Below, in pieces: positions 7,368-12,717 of a stretch of 19,916 nt of DNA. Within the stretch, counting starts at the first letter, position 1. The number at the start of each line of letters is the position of its first letter. Origin of the DNA: Ruminiclostridium sp. (GTDB lineage: Bacteria > Bacillota > Clostridia > Oscillospirales > Oscillospiraceae); contig JABUSR010000059.1 of NCBI GenBank assembly GCA_021442645.1, positions 1-19,916 on the forward strand. The letters run 5' to 3'. Under the pieces are notes generated by a model. It was not told where the DNA came from and did not search any database. It saw nothing but the letters and a program-made list of their open reading frames with translations. The translations under genes were made by a program, and so were the position numbers.

Positions 7368-7958
7368 ATGGGAAATTATGTGACTGGGGCCATTATCAGG
7401 TCCCTTCGAGAGAAGAAAACTTATACCCAGAAGCAGCTGGCGGATCGGTTGGGCGTTAGCGATAAAACAGTCAGCAAGTGGGAGACCGGAAAGGGGCTTC
7501 CCGATGTCACCCTGCTGGAGCCCCTGGCAAAGGCCCTGGGGGTCTCCGTGGCGGAACTGCTCACAGGGGATTGCCGGGTCAACCGAAACCGGGCGGGGAA
7601 CATGCTGCGCAGCAAGTTCTATGTCTGCCCGGTCTGTGGAAATGTGATTAGCACCGTTGGAGAAGGAGCCTACCACTGCTGCGGGGTGACCCTGCCGCCC
7701 CTGGAGGCCGAAGAGTCCGACGAGGCCCATGAGATCCGGGTGGAGAAAATGGAGAACGACTGGTATATCACACTGGATCACCCTATGACGAAGAATCATT
7801 TTATCAGCTTTTTTGCGTATGTGACCGCCGACCGGATTCTGCTCCAGAAGAGTTACCCGGAGCAGTCCTGCACCCTGCGGTTTCCTCGGATGGGTTTTGG
7901 CCAGATCTATGCCTATTGCAACCACCACGGCTTGTTCCGGGTGAAGGTCACCCGGTAA
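7368..7958 (+). CDS. HTH (XRE-type) regulator fused to a desulfoferrodoxin / superoxide-reductase-like domain
   Basis: A 196-residue protein. Residues 1-66 are a Cro/C1-type helix-turn-helix (QKQLADRLGVSDKTVSKWETG is the recognition region). Residues 82-196 resemble desulfoferrodoxin. The four cysteines of centre I are present: C87 and C90 (CPVC), then C104-C105. All five ligands expected for the catalytic iron centre II also appear present: H121, H138, H144 (six apart, as in the family), C184 and H187 in CNHHG. The lysine that normally precedes the first His (Glu-Lys-His in characterised enzymes) seems replaced by Ala120, so catalysis may be reduced. A role as an iron or superoxide-sensing repressor/activator is inferred. 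AGAAAGAAG precedes the ATG. Followed by NifX-like and rhodanese genes on the same strand. Confidence 0.85.
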   Translation: MGNYVTGAIIRSLREKKTYTQKQLADRLGVSDKTVSKWETGKGLPDVTLLEPLAKALGVSVAELLTGDCRVNRNRAGNMLRSKFYVCPVCGNVISTVGEGAYHCCGVTLPPLEAEESDEAHEIRVEKMENDWYITLDHPMTKNHFISFFAYVTADRILLQKSYPEQSCTLRFPRMGFGQIYAYCNHHGLFRVKVTR

Positions 7959-7964
7959 AGCCGC

Positions 7965-7993
7965 TTGACAAAAAGAGTTTCTCCGTCTATTGT
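7965..7993 (+). promoter_or_regulatory. Strong promoter ahead of the NifX-like gene
   Basis: Perfect TTGACA (7965-7970), a 17-base spacer and TATTGT (7988-7993) begin six bases after the regulator stop codon. Transcription from here would give a leader of about 200 bases before the NifX-like start. The leader contains a hairpin agggca/tgccct (about 8007-8023) and a possible ggaggg/ccctcc pairing near 8140-8173. It matches no riboswitch class I recognise. Confidence 0.6.
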
Positions 7994-8205
7994 GGGGATG
8001 GAACAGGGCAAAATCTGCCCTTAGAGCCTCCTGCGGACGATTTGCCACCCGGGTTGCTGTGCTTTGGAAGATTATTCGGGGTGAAAATCAGGTCACATAC
8101 CGGGTATATCGCATGCAGTACAATCGCCGTAGGAAAAAGGAGGGCAAATTGTGTTATGCGGAGCTCCCTCCCGTGAAAATGCTATAAAAGAAAGAAGGAA
8201 CGCAA

Positions 8206-8631
8206 ATGCGTATTGCAGTTACCTATGAGGACGGCCAGATCTTCCAGCACTTTGGACATACCCAGCAGTTCAAATTCTATGATGTGGGTCTGGGTAAGAT
8301 ATTCCATAGTCAGGTGGTGGACACCGGCAGCAGCGGACATGGCGCCCAGGCAGACTTTCTGCGGAGCAACCAAGTAGACGTGCTCATCTGCGGTGGGATC
8401 GGGCCCGGGGCCCAGAACGCCCTGGCGCAGTCTGGGATTAAGCTCTGCGGCGGTGTTTCCGGCTCAGCGGACCAAGCGGTGGAGGCTTTGATGAACGGCA
8501 GCCTGGTTTTCGGCGAAGCCATCCACTGTGAGCACCATGGCCACGGTGGTGGGCACCAGTGCGGTAGCTACGTGGGCCATACCTGCTCTGCAGGGGGAGA
8601 CCAGGTCTGCAGTGCTTCGGAGGAGAACTGA
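8206..8631 (+). CDS. NifB/NifX-family iron-molybdenum-cluster-binding-like protein with His/Cys-rich tail
   Basis: A 141-residue small cytoplasmic protein. Residues 1-105 match the dinitrogenase iron-molybdenum cofactor-binding fold (NifX/NafY/MTH1175 type): MRIAVTYEDGQIFQHFGH at the start, then FYDV and ICGGIGPGAQNAL with KLCGGVSG. Residues 107-135 form a metal-binding-looking tail with six His and four Cys (H107, C108, H110, H111, H113, H117, C119, H125, C127, C135). No nitrogenase genes are nearby, so the protein probably carries or senses a metal or iron-sulfur cluster in another process; the actual role is unknown for most clostridial members. AAGGAAC precedes the ATG. It has its own strong promoter, followed 76 bases later by a rhodanese gene. 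Confidence 0.85.
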   Translation: MRIAVTYEDGQIFQHFGHTQQFKFYDVGLGKIFHSQVVDTGSSGHGAQADFLRSNQVDVLICGGIGPGAQNALAQSGIKLCGGVSGSADQAVEALMNGSLVFGEAIHCEHHGHGGGHQCGSYVGHTCSAGGDQVCSASEEN

Positions 8632-8707
8632 AAAATCAGATACTAATACAAATTGTGAAGGGTTCGGCGTACAAAATAATCAGAGACTGACCGAAAGGAG
8701 GTGCCTT

Positions 8708-9037
8708 ATGAGTCTGTTCTCACTGTTTGGAAAAAACAATCTTGCCCGGGGATTGGCAGAATATGAGGCCGAGGCCAATGCTGTCTTGCTGGATGTGCGG
8801 ACCAAAGAGGAGTACTTCGAGCGGCGTATCCCCGGTAGCCGCAATGTTCCTGTGGATGAAATTGGCCGGGTGAAGTTTGTGGTGCCCGATGTGACTACCC
8901 CGGTGTATCTCTACTGTCGGACGGGAAACCGAAGTAGTCAGGCGGCCAATATCATGAAAAAACTGGGCTACACCAATGTGAAGAACATCGGCGGCATCCA
9001 GGGCTACCGGGGAAGGACCGAAGGCGGGCCCCGGTGA
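8708..9037 (+). CDS. Single-domain rhodanese-like protein
   Basis: A 109-residue cytoplasmic rhodanese domain. Elements in order: VLLDVRTKEEYFERRIPGSRNVP (residues 26-48), VYLYC with active-site Cys70 in CRTGNRS (the six-residue loop after the cysteine typical of sulfurtransferases), then KLGYTNVKNIGGIQGY. Such proteins pass persulfide sulfur to acceptors such as cyanide, thioredoxin or sulfur-carrier systems. The active cysteine is present, so activity is likely. The start at 8708 is preceded by AAAGGAGGTG; an open frame extends 60 codons further upstream but overlaps the NifX-like gene and lacks family similarity. Being next to the NifX-like protein hints at sulfur or iron-sulfur handling, by inference. 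Confidence 0.92.
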   Translation: MSLFSLFGKNNLARGLAEYEAEANAVLLDVRTKEEYFERRIPGSRNVPVDEIGRVKFVVPDVTTPVYLYCRTGNRSSQAANIMKKLGYTNVKNIGGIQGYRGRTEGGPR

Positions 9038-9057
9038 CCTGCTGTATCTCCCAAAGA

Positions 9058-9096
9058 AAAAACGGCTCTGATCTGTTGGGATTAGAGCCGTTTTGT
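9058..9096. terminator. Bidirectional terminator between rhodanese and phosphodiesterase genes
   Basis: aaaacggctct and agagccgtttt form an 11-base perfect stem. The + strand side ends in ttttgtg and the minus strand side in a run of T from the aaagaaaaaa tract. It separates two convergent genes and suits both. Confidence 0.85.
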
Positions 9097-9097
9097 G

Positions 9098-9643
9098 TTA
9101 TTCGGGCAGGGTCTCCCGGTGGAATACCCGTCCTTCAAGGTCAAGCCAGCAGAGCCGGTCATCTTCCCAGAGAAGACAACTGTTGGGGGAGCCGCCCCTG
9201 GGTAGAGAGATAGAGCCCGGATTGAGGCAGAGCAGGTCGTTGACCCGATGGAAGGCGGGAATGTGTGTGTGGCCGGAGAGCATCACCTGTGCCATCCCCA
9301 TAGGAGGCGGGTTCCGGGGAGAGTATCGGTGTCCATGGGTCAGGAATACTTCCCGTCCCGCCCAGACGACGGTCTTGTATTTCCGGAAAAAGGGGAAGCG
9401 GGGCTCTAGATCCCGGATGCCGTAGTCACAGTTGCCTTCCACGCAGAGAATGTGGTCAGCCTCTTCGTTCAGCAAAGCCATGACGCCCTGGGGGTCAAAC
9501 TCGAACCGGGGATCATAGGAACCGGAGAAGACCAGGTCACCCAGAAGGATTAGCTCCTGCACCCCCTCTTTTCTGTAAATGTCAAGCAACTTTCGGCAGC
9601 AGGCCAGGGAGCCGTGCAGGTCAGATGCAATCAGTCGTTTCAC
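9098..9643 (-). CDS. Metallophosphoesterase, YfcE/MJ0936-type phosphodiesterase
   Basis: A 181-residue calcineurin-like phosphoesterase that uses two metal ions to hydrolyse phosphodiesters. Conserved blocks are SDLHG (D8, H10), LLGDLV (D36), VEGNCD (N71), LTHGH (H103, H105) and SGHTHIP (H125, H127), in family order and spacing. It matches the short YfcE type, whose physiological substrate is unsettled. Translation appears to start at GTG (9643), preceded by AGGTGAT; no closer ATG fits. It stands alone on the minus strand, facing the rhodanese gene. Confidence 0.92.
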   Translation of the reverse strand: MKRLIASDLHGSLACCRKLLDIYRKEGVQELILLGDLVFSGSYDPRFEFDPQGVMALLNEEADHILCVEGNCDYGIRDLEPRFPFFRKYKTVVWAGREVFLTHGHRYSPRNPPPMGMAQVMLSGHTHIPAFHRVNDLLCLNPGSISLPRGGSPNSCLLWEDDRLCWLDLEGRVFHRETLPE

Positions 9644-9699
9644 GGGATCACCTCAGGAAAAGTATAGCGGATTTAGGGAAAAAGGACAAGTGGGCGGGT

Positions 9700-9728
9700 T
9701 TGCGTAAATGCGACGGACGTGATATAAT
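9700..9728 (+). promoter_or_regulatory. Promoter of the cysteine-rich protein gene
   Basis: TTGCGT (9700-9705), a 17-base spacer and a perfect TATAAT (9723-9728), ending 33 bases before the start codon at 9762. Confidence 0.7.
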
Positions 9729-9761
9729 CAGAAAAACCCAGTGACGATGGAGGAAGCATGT

Positions 9762-10376
9762 ATGATACAGGATACCAAGCGGTTTATCGCTTTTGTCTGC
9801 CCGGCGTGCCGACAGTCGGTGATTTTAGAGCGCACGGCCTTTCAACTGGCCGCCTCAGGCAGTCGTCTGCCCTGCCCCTGTGGGAAATCCTCCATTGACG
9901 TGGCCCTTATGGGGGACCGGACTCAGCTCACTGTTCCCTGCCTCTTCTGCAAGGATACCCACACGGTGTCCTGCTCAACCAGGGCCTTTTTGAACGAGAA
10001 AACGCTGGCCTTCGCTTGCGGCAATTCCGGCCTGGATTGCTGCTATGTGGGGGAAGAGGGGGGTGTTTTTTCCGCTATGCGCCGCCTGGAGGAGACCGTG
10101 GACCGGATGGAGAGCACTGCCGGAGAGCGGGGGACATTCCTCAACGACTTGGTCATGGAGGAGATTCTGGGCGAAATCCGGGACATTGGCCAGCGGGATG
10201 GGATATCCTGCACCTGCGGTTGCCGGGACTGGAAGATTAAAATCAATTATAGCTCCGTGGAGCTTTTCTGTGGCCGATGCGAGGGGGCTCTGCGAATCCC
10301 CGCGGCCACTATTTCGGACATTGAGGACTTGTGTTGCAAGCCTGCTCTGACCATTCGAGGGGATACCTTTCACTGA
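9762..10376 (+). CDS. Unrecognised cysteine-rich, probably zinc-ribbon protein
   Basis: A 204-residue protein that I cannot assign to a named family. It has 17 cysteines, most in metal-site-like pairs: C13-x2-C16, C38-x-C40, C60-x2-C63, C71, C86, C93-C94, C150-x-C152-x-C154, C170-x2-C173 and C191-C192. This pattern suggests three or more zinc ribbons: N-terminal (13-40), middle (60-94) and C-terminal (150-173). Residues 104-147 between them are charged and helical. There is no signal peptide or membrane segment. The ATG at 9762 is preferred over a GTG seven codons upstream because GGAGG lies eight bases before it. It has its own promoter. A nucleic-acid-binding or regulatory role is possible but not shown. 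Confidence 0.75.
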   Translation: MIQDTKRFIAFVCPACRQSVILERTAFQLAASGSRLPCPCGKSSIDVALMGDRTQLTVPCLFCKDTHTVSCSTRAFLNEKTLAFACGNSGLDCCYVGEEGGVFSAMRRLEETVDRMESTAGERGTFLNDLVMEEILGEIRDIGQRDGISCTCGCRDWKIKINYSSVELFCGRCEGALRIPAATISDIEDLCCKPALTIRGDTFH

Positions 10377-10404
10377 GAGAACATCTGAGAGCATTGCGGC
10401 AAAA

Positions 10405-10440
10405 GGCGGACGGAGCTCACCAATCGACCGCCAGTTTTCC
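10405..10440 (+). terminator. Possible terminator of the cysteine-rich protein gene
   Basis: ggcggacg and cgaccgcc form an eight-position stem with one A-A mismatch and a 12-base loop, followed by agttttcc. It is 28 bases after the stop codon. The T tract is short, so this is a modest call. Confidence 0.4.
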
Positions 10441-10540
10441 GTAAAAGTTTCTTCCGTTTTTTTGTTGAGAATGTGCCATAACCAGCCTTGCACCGGGAGT
10501 CGAACGGTTGAAAATTTTTTCAAAAAAGAGGAAAAAATGC

Positions 10541-10569
10541 TTGCATTTTTAAGTGAGCCGTGCTATGAT
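10541..10569 (+). promoter_or_regulatory. Promoter of tRNA-Arg
   Basis: TTGCAT (10541-10546), a 17-base spacer and TATGAT (10564-10569) end 30 bases before the mature tRNA 5' end. Confidence 0.7.
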
Positions 10570-10599
10570 ATACAAGTCGTCAGCGAGAGCGACCGACAT

Positions 10600-10676
10600 G
10601 CGGCAGTAGCTCAGTTGGATAGAGTAACTGGCTACGAACCAGTAGGTCAGGGGTTCGAGTCCCTTCTGCCGTGCCA
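10600..10676 (+). tRNA. tRNA-Arg (anticodon ACG)
   Basis: A complete 77-base cloverleaf. The acceptor stem is gcggcag/ctgccgt (last pair G-U), with discriminator G and an encoded CCA. The D arm is gctc/gagt. The anticodon stem is actgg/ccagt with loop ctacgaa, placing anticodon ACG at 10634-10636. The T arm is aggggttcgagtccctt. ACG (wobble A normally edited to inosine) reads CGU, CGC and CGA arginine codons. It has its own promoter and terminator, so it is a single-gene unit. Confidence 0.98.
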
Positions 10677-10711
10677 ACACCGGAGCCTTTGGGTTCCGGT
10701 GTTGTTTTTTC
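10676..10711 (+). terminator. Terminator immediately after tRNA-Arg
   Basis: aacaccgga and ttccggtgtt form a stem of about nine pairs that begins at the CCA end of the tRNA and is followed by gtttttt. Confidence 0.85.
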
Positions 10712-10722
10712 TTTCAAAGAGG

Positions 10723-10757
10723 AAAGGGCGGACTGCCATGGGCAGCCCGCCCTTTTT
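10723..10757 (+). terminator. Second terminator after tRNA-Arg
   Basis: aaagggcgg-ac-tgcc pairs with ggca-g-cccgcccttt around an atg loop, followed by ttctt. This is a very stable GC-rich stem; on the minus strand the T tract is weaker. Confidence 0.65.
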
Positions 10758-10813
10758 CTTCATTTGGGTGCGGGCAGAGGAATAACTGCAGGGAACGGAG
10801 ATAGAAAACAGCG

Positions 10814-10847
10814 AAGGCGGCAGTGAAGTGATCCTGCCGCCTTTTTT
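10814..10847. terminator. Terminator between tRNA-Arg and asnA
   Basis: aaggcggcag and ctgccgcctt form a ten-base perfect stem with a ten-base loop, followed on the + strand by tttt. On the minus strand it lies 37 bases after the asnA stop and is followed by the weaker cgctgttttc, so it may also end the asnA transcript. Confidence 0.75.
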
Positions 10848-10883
10848 GATATTTCAGGAGTAAAACGAAGTTGGGGCCTGCAC

Positions 10884-11897
10884 TCAGAGCAGGATGATGC
10901 CAGCATTGCGGCAGGTATCAATGGTCTCGGTATCCCAAATGGAGGCCTGGACCTCACCGATGTGGGCCTTACCCAGCAGGAGCATGGACAAACGAGATTG
11001 GCCGATGCCGCCCCCGATGGTTAGGGGAAGCTCGTTGTTGAGCAGCATTTTGTGGAAGGTCAGGGCCCGACGATCATCGCAGCCGGCGATGGTGAGCTGG
11101 CGGTCCAAAGCCTCGGCATCCACGCGGATGCCCATGGAGGACAGCTCGATTGCTCGATCTAAGGTTTCATCCCACAGAAGGATGTCGCCATTGAGCTGCC
11201 AGTCGTCATAGTCGGGCGCACGGCCGTCGTGGGGGATGCCGGACTTGAGGACACCGCCAATCTGCATGAGCAGGGTGGTGGGGTGCTCCTTGACCCAGGC
11301 GTTCTCTCTGCCCTTGGCATCCAGGTCGGGATACAGGTCCTCCAGTTCCTGGGTGGTGACCACGCTCAGGTCGGTGCTGATCTGGGGCAATACGGAGAGC
11401 TGGGGGAAGACGGACTGGAGGGTCCGCTGGGTGTCAGCCATGGCATTGACGATGAGCTGAACGGTCTTGATGAGGTAGTCTGCGTTACGGTCCCGGGGAG
11501 CGATGACTTTTTCCCAGTCCCACTGGTCAACATAGATGGAGTGGAGATTGTCCAGCTCGTCCTCATCACGACGGATAGCGTTCATATCGGTGTATAATCC
11601 CTTGCCGGGGAAGAAACAGTAGCGCTTGAGAGCAACACGCTTCCATTTTGCCAGAGACTGAACCACCTGTGCCGTAGCATCGGAGCGCAGAATGTCAAAA
11701 GATACGGGCCTCTCGTAGCCATTGAGATTGTCATTGAGTCCGGAACTGGATTCAACAAACAGCGGTGCGGAGACACGGTAGAGGTTTAATAGAGCACCGA
11801 GCCTGTCTTCAAAAAGGCGCTTTAAAAGACTGATTGCTTTCTGTGTGTCGTAGACACTGAGGATACTTTTGTATCCCTCGGGGATCATTACTTCCAT
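10884..11897 (-). CDS. asnA: Aspartate-ammonia ligase (asparagine synthetase A)
   Basis: A 337-residue ammonia-dependent asparagine synthetase related to class II aminoacyl-tRNA synthetases. It adenylates aspartate with ATP and amidates it with ammonia. Recognised pieces: SSSGLNDNLNGYERPV, VVQSLAKWKRVAL (residues about 80-95), GLYTDMNAIRRDE, SIYVDQWDWEK and the C-terminal GGGIGQSRLSMLLLG class-II motif 3-like segment with its Arg. Length matches the family (about 330). Start ATG at 11897 is preceded by GAAAGGAAAG; a second in-frame Met is at residue 4. Codon use changes within the gene: the first hundred or so codons use TTA, CTT, CTA and no CGG Arg, while the rest uses CTC/CTG and some CGG. 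Confidence 0.96.
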   Translation of the reverse strand: MEVMIPEGYKSILSVYDTQKAISLLKRLFEDRLGALLNLYRVSAPLFVESSSGLNDNLNGYERPVSFDILRSDATAQVVQSLAKWKRVALKRYCFFPGKGLYTDMNAIRRDEDELDNLHSIYVDQWDWEKVIAPRDRNADYLIKTVQLIVNAMADTQRTLQSVFPQLSVLPQISTDLSVVTTQELEDLYPDLDAKGRENAWVKEHPTTLLMQIGGVLKSGIPHDGRAPDYDDWQLNGDILLWDETLDRAIELSSMGIRVDAEALDRQLTIAGCDDRRALTFHKMLLNNELPLTIGGGIGQSRLSMLLLGKAHIGEVQASIWDTETIDTCRNAGIILL

Positions 11898-11923
11898 TTT
11901 CTCTTTCCTTTCAAAAAGTATAA

Positions 11924-11944
11924 ATGCCCATCTGAGATGGGCAT
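11924..11944. terminator. Palindromic hairpin between the DUF4364 gene and asnA
   Basis: atgcccatct and agatgggcat form a perfect ten-base inverted repeat around one base. On the minus strand it is ten bases after the DUF4364 stop and is followed by ttatacttttt, so it may be a terminator. It also abuts a TATACT that could be a -10 element for asnA, so an operator or attenuator role cannot be excluded. Confidence 0.5.
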
Positions 11945-11954
11945 TAAATCACAT

Positions 11955-12491
11955 TTAATGCTTATCTGTACGGCTGTCCAGCTTCTCAACAAGTTCGCCG
12001 TAGAGTGTCTCGGCGTTCTTTTTAAAATACTTCTCCATGCGCTTTGCCTGCTCCTCGTCTGCCACAAGAAGCTCCAGCCGGAGTATCTCACCCTGACCGT
12101 CATCCATGGCAAGAATCACGGTGCAGTTGCCCCCGTTGAGCCTGTGCTCTGCGGTCAGCATGGCAAGACGGCGAAGCCTTTCCGCCTCGGGAGCGACAAC
12201 CTTCTCTGCCTTTTTCCTCACGGAATAGGGCAGACTGCTCTCCACGGTCTCACCGTTTACAGCGCCCTTATCGGTTATGCGGAAGCCGTCCTCCTCCTCG
12301 GAAACCTGTCCGGCATCCACAAGCTCGTACAGGCAGTCGGAATAATCGAAATATCCAACGCCGCCGTCGCACTGCTGAACAAGGTCTGACAGAACATTTC
12401 TGTCCACAACACCCGGAAGTCTGCGCAGAACAAAGAGTATCAGTATTTTAATGTCCAGCTTTTCGTGGATAAATCCGAACCGTTCTTCCAT
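11955..12491 (-). CDS. DUF4364 family protein, winged-helix-like
   Basis: A 178-residue cytoplasmic protein resembling the DUF4364 family of Clostridia, whose function is not established. Residues about 8-75 (HEKLDIKILILFVLRRLP, then a YFDYSDCLYELVDAGQV segment and FRITDKG) look like a winged helix-turn-helix; the rest is charged and mixed alpha/beta. This suggests a transcription regulator, by inference. The ATG at 12491 is preceded by AAGGAGCAGGT. A strong minus-strand promoter lies 39 bases upstream. The gene is 57 bases ahead of asnA in the same direction, with a hairpin between them. Confidence 0.8.
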   Translation of the reverse strand: MEERFGFIHEKLDIKILILFVLRRLPGVVDRNVLSDLVQQCDGGVGYFDYSDCLYELVDAGQVSEEEDGFRITDKGAVNGETVESSLPYSVRKKAEKVVAPEAERLRRLAMLTAEHRLNGGNCTVILAMDDGQGEILRLELLVADEEQAKRMEKYFKKNAETLYGELVEKLDSRTDKH

Positions 12492-12529
12492 ACCTGCTCC
12501 TTATGTGAACACAGCATTTTAACTTCGTA

Positions 12530-12558
12530 ATTATATTACAAATATTAAAGCTTGTAAA
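12530..12558 (-). promoter_or_regulatory. Promoter of the DUF4364 gene
   Basis: On the minus strand TTTACA (12558-12553), a 17-base spacer and a perfect TATAAT (12535-12530). It lies in a very AT-rich 226-base divergent intergenic region that otherwise holds only the aldo/keto reductase promoter. Confidence 0.8.
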
Positions 12559-12656
12559 TATAATTATTTCAGAAAATCAATCTAATACCCTAAACCAAAT
12601 GAAACCCTGCTTAAATTATCTTAAATCTGCTTTGTCTGGTGGCACTTCTTTTCCTG

Positions 12657-12685
12657 TTGACATGCGGGCAGGAATATTATAAAGT
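12657..12685 (+). promoter_or_regulatory. Candidate promoter of the aldo/keto reductase gene
   Basis: A perfect TTGACA (12657-12662) is followed after 17 bases by TAAAGT (12680-12685), or after 15 bases by TATAAA (12678-12683). It ends about 33 bases before the start codon. The exact -10 is uncertain. Confidence 0.5.
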
Positions 12686-12717
12686 TTAGATACATTAAAG
12701 CTTCGGAGGTAAAACAA

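Noticed and set aside
7161..8048. Long open frame on the minus strand opposite the HTH-desulfoferrodoxin gene
   Set aside because: It has no ribosome site or family similarity and lies antisense to a gene with clear conserved motifs; high GC makes such shadows common.
8114..8187. Short open frame (about 24 codons) before the NifX-like gene
   Set aside because: There is no ribosome site at its ATG and no recognisable peptide; the region is better explained as a leader.
10484..10505. Sequence resembling an inverted tRNA T-arm (caccgggagtcgaacgg)
   Set aside because: The stem pairs do not match properly and no acceptor or anticodon arm can be found; probably chance, at most a decayed remnant.
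10600..10880. Possible integrated element at tRNA-Arg
   Set aside because: No integrase gene and no second copy of the tRNA 3' end were seen in the window.
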